A DNA stretch of 64,000 bases, taken from NCBI GenBank assembly GCA_022702545.1, contig JAHRBC010000006.1, positions 744,001 to 808,000 on the forward strand, read 5' to 3'. Positions 59,593 to 64,000 of the stretch are shown here, in pieces. The position numbers and the translations under genes were made by a program. This DNA is from Phycomyces nitens (Eukaryota; Mucoromycota; Mucoromycetes; Mucorales; Phycomycetaceae). Within the stretch, counting starts at the first letter, position 1. Each line of letters begins with the position of its first letter. The notes beneath the pieces were generated by a model. That model worked only from the letters and a program-made list of their open reading frames with translations, was not told the DNA's origin and did no database searches.

Positions 59593-61507
59593 ATGAGCTC
59601 GAATGGAACGGTGAATCCTCTGATTGGATCTGCAGATGCCCAAGGATCACTTTACAAAGCCATTGGTGTTTCATTAGCTGTAGCTAGTGGTAAATCAACA
59701 AGTTCAAATGCCTGCAGCTATAGCAGTAATGAGTCCAGACAATGTATTTAATCATTTATCATTAGGTATATTCATTGGAAGTAGCTTCGTGTTCAAAAAG
59801 AAGGGCCTCTTGCAATCCGTAGAAAAAGCTGGTAAAAAAAAAACGACCTTGACACCACCATCACATACTTATTTTCATTCTTCAACAAGGCGGGGTGGCT
59901 GGTGAAGGCTATGGATACCTAAAGTCCGTTATGTGGTGGGCTGGGATGATCTTGAGTAAGACAAGCGTTTTTTTTAAGCCTTCTGGTCCACAAGATTCAC
60001 CCACTCTACAATTCATTAGTGATTATCGGTGAACTGTGCAATTTTGTTGCCTATGCATTTACACAGGCAATCTTGGTAACGCCCTTGGGTGCCCTGAGTG
60101 TTGTGATTAGGTACAATGGACCCCACACGGATTCCTATTAACAACATGTCTAGTGCCGTGCTGTCGTCCATATTTCTCAAAGAGCGATTGACCTTTCAAG
60201 GCAAGATTGGCTGTCTACAATGTCTTGTGGGTGCTGTGGTCATTGTATTACATGCGCCCGTAGAAGATTCCAGCGATTCTTCGATTGCCACCTTCAAGGG
60301 TCTCGTACTGTCTGTCGGTAAGCATCTTTATCAAACAGTTGCGACTCAACAATCATAAGGGTTTTTGGTCTATGTAGGCGTAGCTGTCCTAATATCACTT
60401 GTACTGGCCCTGTACTGTGGTCCTCGGTGGGGAAAGAAGAATATGCTTGTCTATATCACCATATGTTCTCTTATCGGCTCTCTGTCTGTTGTATTCACCC
60501 AGGGCTTTGGTGCAGCCGTAGTCCATTCGATTAGCATCAGTAACCAATTCACAAACTGGTTTATCTACCTTGTCCTCGTCGTCTTTATCGTCACCCTCAT
60601 TGTCGAAATCGTCTATCTCAACAAGGCCCTCAATCTGTTTAATACTGCCCTTGTAACCCCCACATACTATGTCATCTTTACCACCCTCACCATCGTGAGT
60701 TCAAGTGTGCTACATCAGGGCTTCCATGCATCTGGAACGGATATTGGTACCTGTGTTCTTGGGTTTGTTATCATCTGTTCAGGTGTCGCCCTTTTGCACA
60801 ACTCAAAGAGCCAGCCTGATGACGATGATAGTGGAACAATGATGGACATCTTTACGGCCAAAGAACATCCTCTCCAGGATGACAATACTGACCGTGTGGG
60901 CACCAATGGACCTGGACCTGCAGACATTATTCCAGCACCATTTGCAGGTATCCATCGCTATGCCAGCACCACCAGACGTAGTCATACGATTGCCCATTAT
61001 CGCAAGACGACCACAAGCGACAATACAGAACCATCATCACCAGTCAATAGACAATCGCTCTCTAATACGATTGGAATCGGAAATACGGTTCCTGGAGAAA
61101 ATGGCTATGGTAGAGAAAACAGATGGAAACAGACAGACAATGATAATCCTTTTGATCAAAAGACACTTGTTCTTGAGATGGACCCAATAAGTAAGCTTGT
61201 ATTTGCAACCAATTCAATTCTCTAACCATATCATCTAGACAAGGAGATTGATAATGGACTCAATTCTCACCAGCAAGATACCATTGTATCCTCTCCAATG
61301 GACTACACACCAACCCTTCCGACAATTGCACCTCCAATGTCAGCATTCACCAACAAGTCTGTGACCGATTCACCCTCAAAGTCTCACCGAGCTCAGGAAC
61401 ACATGGACCCTTTTACATCACATCGACTGGGTCTCAAGAAGCGTGATTCAGATGAGTGGAAGGGCTTGATTGATCATGACAATGACTATGACAATGCACG
61501 CCAATAA
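59593..61507 (+). CDS. NIPA-family magnesium transporter
   Basis: A 521-aa membrane protein with exons 59593-59689, 59766-59831, 59890-59955, 60020-60110, 60154-60317, 60378-61190 and 61239-61507. It matches the NIPA/DUF803 family of Mg2+ transporters. Diagnostic parts are the start of the core GIFIGSSFVFKKKGLL, GGVAGEGYGYLKSVMWWAGMILMIIGELCNFVAYAF, ILVTPLGALSVVISAVLSSIFLKERL and GKIGCLQCLVGAVVIVLHAP, and later EIVYLNKALNLFNTALVTPTYYVIFTTLTI. About nine transmembrane helices are expected over residues 20-370. A hydrophilic tail of about 150 residues (His/Asp/Ser rich) is fungal-specific. The gene lies 401 bp downstream of hexokinase on the same strand and ends 105 bp before the convergent ADF-H gene. 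All splice phases close, so the model is firm. Confidence 0.95.
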
Positions 61508-61612
61508 ATAATAAATAATAATAATAATATATATATATGTATTCAACATGGATCTGTGTCTAGTGAATGAGAGAATAGGCATATATTTGTATTTATTTAT
61601 ATATATAGAAAA

Positions 61613-63495
61613 CTAAACGTGTGCTGCAACAGCTGTTGACAGGGCTGACATGATGGTGTAGGCTTCTTTGCTGGTGTCACCCAACACATGATATACACCC
61701 TGGCGTGCATTGATAGCAAAGGTATTTGGCAGACAAATGTCTTCTTCTTTTTCAAGTGCTCGCAATTGAGATGCGCCCTTTAGGTCCACAATTACAGATG
61801 GGGTAATAGCCTAGAATACAATTTTTTTAGAGTATTGCCACATAGTCAACATATGAATGAGCATATTATTACCAATTCATCCCGATACAGCAGCAATGCC
61901 TGGTTACGAACCACAAAGAATCGACGTCTCCAAAACTATATAAAACACTTCTTTTTTTAAAAAATCAAAAAGTATATTGCACACATCAACACTTACTGGA
62001 CTTGTCTGTGGCTGAAAGGAAGCAAATCCTACCAAAATGACCTTTTACGCACAATTTAGCACACAAATCGTCTCTTGATCAACCAATACTTTACACCTTC
62101 ATTTCGCTCGGCCTCTCTCAGTCTGGCCTCAACAGCCGCTTGTTCTCGTCGTTCTTTTTGTCGTTTTTCTTCTTCCAATGCACGAACTCTAGCTTCTTCC
62201 TCTGCACGTCTCTTGTCTTCCTCAATTTTAGCCCGCACCTTGGCTTCCTCGGCTGCTCGCTGTCGGGCTTCTTCAGCTGCGCGTTGGCGGGCTTCTTCAG
62301 CCTGTTGTGCAAGGTGGCGTTCGCGTTCTAGCTTCTCGGCCAGACGACGTTGCTCCACTTCGGCAATACGTCTCTTGCGCTCATTTTCCCGTTCACGTTC
62401 CAAGGCCAACTCCTCCAGCCGCTTCTTTTCTTCAATCTCTAGCAATCTTCTGCGCTCACTCTCGAGACGCGCAGTTTCTTTTTCCTTTGCAGCAAATGTT
62501 TCTCGGGCATCGATAAATATATCATCATTGTCCTCAGGAGCCTTGTAAGGTACAGGGGGTACTGCAGCCGCAGGATAGGCAGAAGAAGAAGCAGAAGAGA
62601 GTGAAGAAGAGGAAGAAGCAGATTCTTCTAGTCCGTTTAAGGATTTGGTCATATTAGGGGAGAGGGAGGGTCTTTTACGCACAGAGGGGGGAGCACGACG
62701 TGCAGACGTAGAGGAGTCCTGGTCTAGCTTGAGGCGAGTACGGATATTAGCTTCGGTCAGTTCAGATAGAGAGGAAACCGTCATTTGGGCCTGATAGAGC
62801 GAGAGAAATGCGGCCACAGATCGGCCATGGACCAGAGCTCGAGCTAGATGAATTGTAGGTACATTAAAAATGTGATGGGGAGAAAAGGACAAGAGACAGA
62901 GAAAGAGTTGAAAAGGGGTTGAAAAGGAGTGCACGTCTGTAGGATTATAAATATGTGTGTATTACCTCGACGGACACCACTAAACAGATGGTTAAAGACG
63001 AATATTTTTTATATTGAATTGGCTTACTTGACTTGATCTGAAATCCAGGTAATCAATATACACTTGTTTTCGACTCGAAGGAACCCATAGAATATTTCAT
63101 TTTTCAAGTGGCTCCGAAGCTCTCTAAAGCAACATATTCAAAACAAGGGTACATTGGTCAGTGCTTTGAGTTTTGTCTTCCCCCTCCCCCTCCCCTTCCC
63201 TCTGCCCTTTCCCCTTCCCCCCCTCCCTTTTTATGTGTATATAGATGTTTTTTATTACTAAATTTGTAGCCATATAAAGACATACTCTAGACCTTTGGTG
63301 CCGTTTGCTACAAGCGAAAGAACGTCTCGAGTATCATTATATCCTAACAAGAACCTAAAGACAGACGGGTGGACGATTATTATTCATAATCTTGACAGCT
63401 TTAATAATAATATTAGTTGGTCACCAGTTGGTCGGGTGTCCTTCAATGACAGCTTCATAGGCAATGGCGATGTTGGGATCAGACAAGTCGCACAT
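61613..63495 (-). CDS. ADF-H domain / coiled-coil / PH domain protein
   Basis: A 434-aa protein with eight exons: 63495-63425, 63354-63286, 63123-63028, 62979-62966, 62843-62095, 62041-61997, 61935-61873 and 61810-61613; every phase closes. Residues 1 to about 135 form an ADF-homology domain of the coactosin/drebrin type: MCDLSDPNIAIAYEAV, NWFLLGYNDTRDVLSLVANG, FYGFLRVENKCILITWISD and VRRARALVHGRSVAAFL, so actin-filament binding is expected. Residues about 150-215 are Ser/Ala/Pro rich. Residues about 225-335 are a charged single-helix/coiled-coil region rich in E, R and A. A C-terminal PH domain covers about 335-434 (VILVGFASFQPQTSP, FWRRRFFVVRNQALLLYRDEL, then a helix EAYTIMSALSTAVAAH). The drebrin-like Abp1 proteins end in SH3; a PH domain in that place is unusual. 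A role tethering actin to membrane lipids is inferred from domains only. Confidence 0.85.
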
Positions 63496-63727
63496 TGTGA
63501 TTGACTTTGGAGATTACTGTAAGAATGATATTTATAAATGTTGAAACTATCAATATATAGACATATATACTATGTTATAAATATACTCGAGACAGAAAAG
63601 AAAAGAGAGAAAGAAGAGGAGAAGAAGAAGAAGAAAAAGTAATAAGACAAGTTCTCGTACAAACTACCCCTTTCCCATTACTAGCAACCCCTCTTTTCCT
63701 CCTCCCCCCTTTATTATTAGTTTGATA
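63496..63727. other. Purine-rich upstream region of the ADF-H/PH gene
   Basis: The plus strand is strongly purine-rich at about 63593-63642 (gaagaagaagaa type), so the minus strand leader of the ADF-H/PH gene is CT-rich, as for other genes here. The opposite asymmetry (C/T-rich plus strand) appears at 63660-63712. Confidence 0.45.
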
Positions 63728-64000
63728 TTACTTGCGCTTAGACTTTCTCTTTATTGTATTTGGCCTGTTTTCTAAAACACATTTATTTATTGACTTTATG
63801 CGACCATGGCAACGAATTCCCACACACCAAAAAACAAAAAACAAAAAAAAGGATATCTGGGTGCAACTTTATGTATGGGGCAAAAGTTAACTGTATATAC
63901 TTTTGCACCGTGTTTTCAATAAAGCACTAGGGATCTTGAATATCTTGTATGGCTCTCGCAAGACATCGATTAATCCAGTTCAATGTTGCAAAACCTGTCA
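63728..64000 (-). other. Possible 3' end of a minus-strand gene running off the window
   Basis: Two short minus-strand stretches look coding. At 63771-63728 an exon after a TTTTAG acceptor would read ENRPNTIKRKSKRK and stop, a basic nuclear-signal-like tail. At 64000-63927 a frame reads GFATLNWINRCLARAIQDIQDP and stops at TAG. They may belong to one gene, to two alternatives, or to none; I cannot see a donor that joins them. Confidence 0.25.

Overview
This window is nuclear DNA from a filamentous fungus, most likely Mucoromycota and probably order Mucorales. The evidence is AT-rich DNA, very many short GT-AG introns (mostly about 45-120 nt), and two Rhizopus/Rhizomucor-type secreted lipases. 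The other genes are standard fungal housekeeping genes (hexokinase, Ctf4, dynactin p62, Yos1, tropomyosin, NIPA-type transporter). No rRNA, tRNA, CRISPR array, operon or plasmid feature was recognised. The genus is not determined.

Layout. 1-4.2 kb: two paralogous lipase genes lie tail to tail, the left one cut by the window edge. 4.2-7.2 kb: no convincing gene. 7.2-11.5 kb: a PIAS/Siz-type SUMO E3 ligase with a long Q/P repeat tract (minus) diverges from a small FAR1-like zinc protein (plus). 12.2-12.9 kb: a degenerate tandem repeat array. 13.7-15.4 kb: an unrecognised five-exon gene with one GC-AG intron. 15.6-16.2 kb: a hydrophobic reading frame without a start codon. 17-24 kb: a gene desert with microsatellites. 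24.4-26.4 kb: a heat-shock-factor-type transcription factor. 26.4-31.2 kb: another desert with two weak small secreted-protein candidates. 31.2-33.9 kb: Yos1 and dynactin p62, convergent. 35.9-37.3 kb: a PX-PB1 scaffold protein. 40.8-42.8 kb: an Xi-class glutathione transferase and a short tropomyosin, convergent. 43.8-48.5 kb: a bHLH factor and Ctf4/WDHD1, convergent. 48.9-52.1 kb: a large ArAE-type membrane protein. 53.8-55.8 kb: a PIF/Harbinger transposon remnant with an intact Myb/SANT gene and a broken DDE transposase. 57.7-61.5 kb: hexokinase, then a NIPA-type Mg2+ transporter, in tandem. 61.6-63.5 kb: an ADF-H / coiled-coil / PH protein. The right edge may hold the 3' end of another minus-strand gene.

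Neighbouring genes do not form one pathway. They come as convergent pairs with 100-225 bp between stops and divergent pairs with about 450 bp shared promoters (SUMO ligase/FAR1-like; Ctf4/ArAE). Genes with an actin, polarity or motility link recur (PX-PB1 scaffold, tropomyosin, ADF-H/PH protein, dynactin p62), but they are dispersed and I infer no cluster.

Exon coordinates were worked out by hand from splice sites, reading-frame phase and family similarity. For the well-conserved genes every exon phase closes to a complete reading frame, which supports the models. Unsupported ends are marked.
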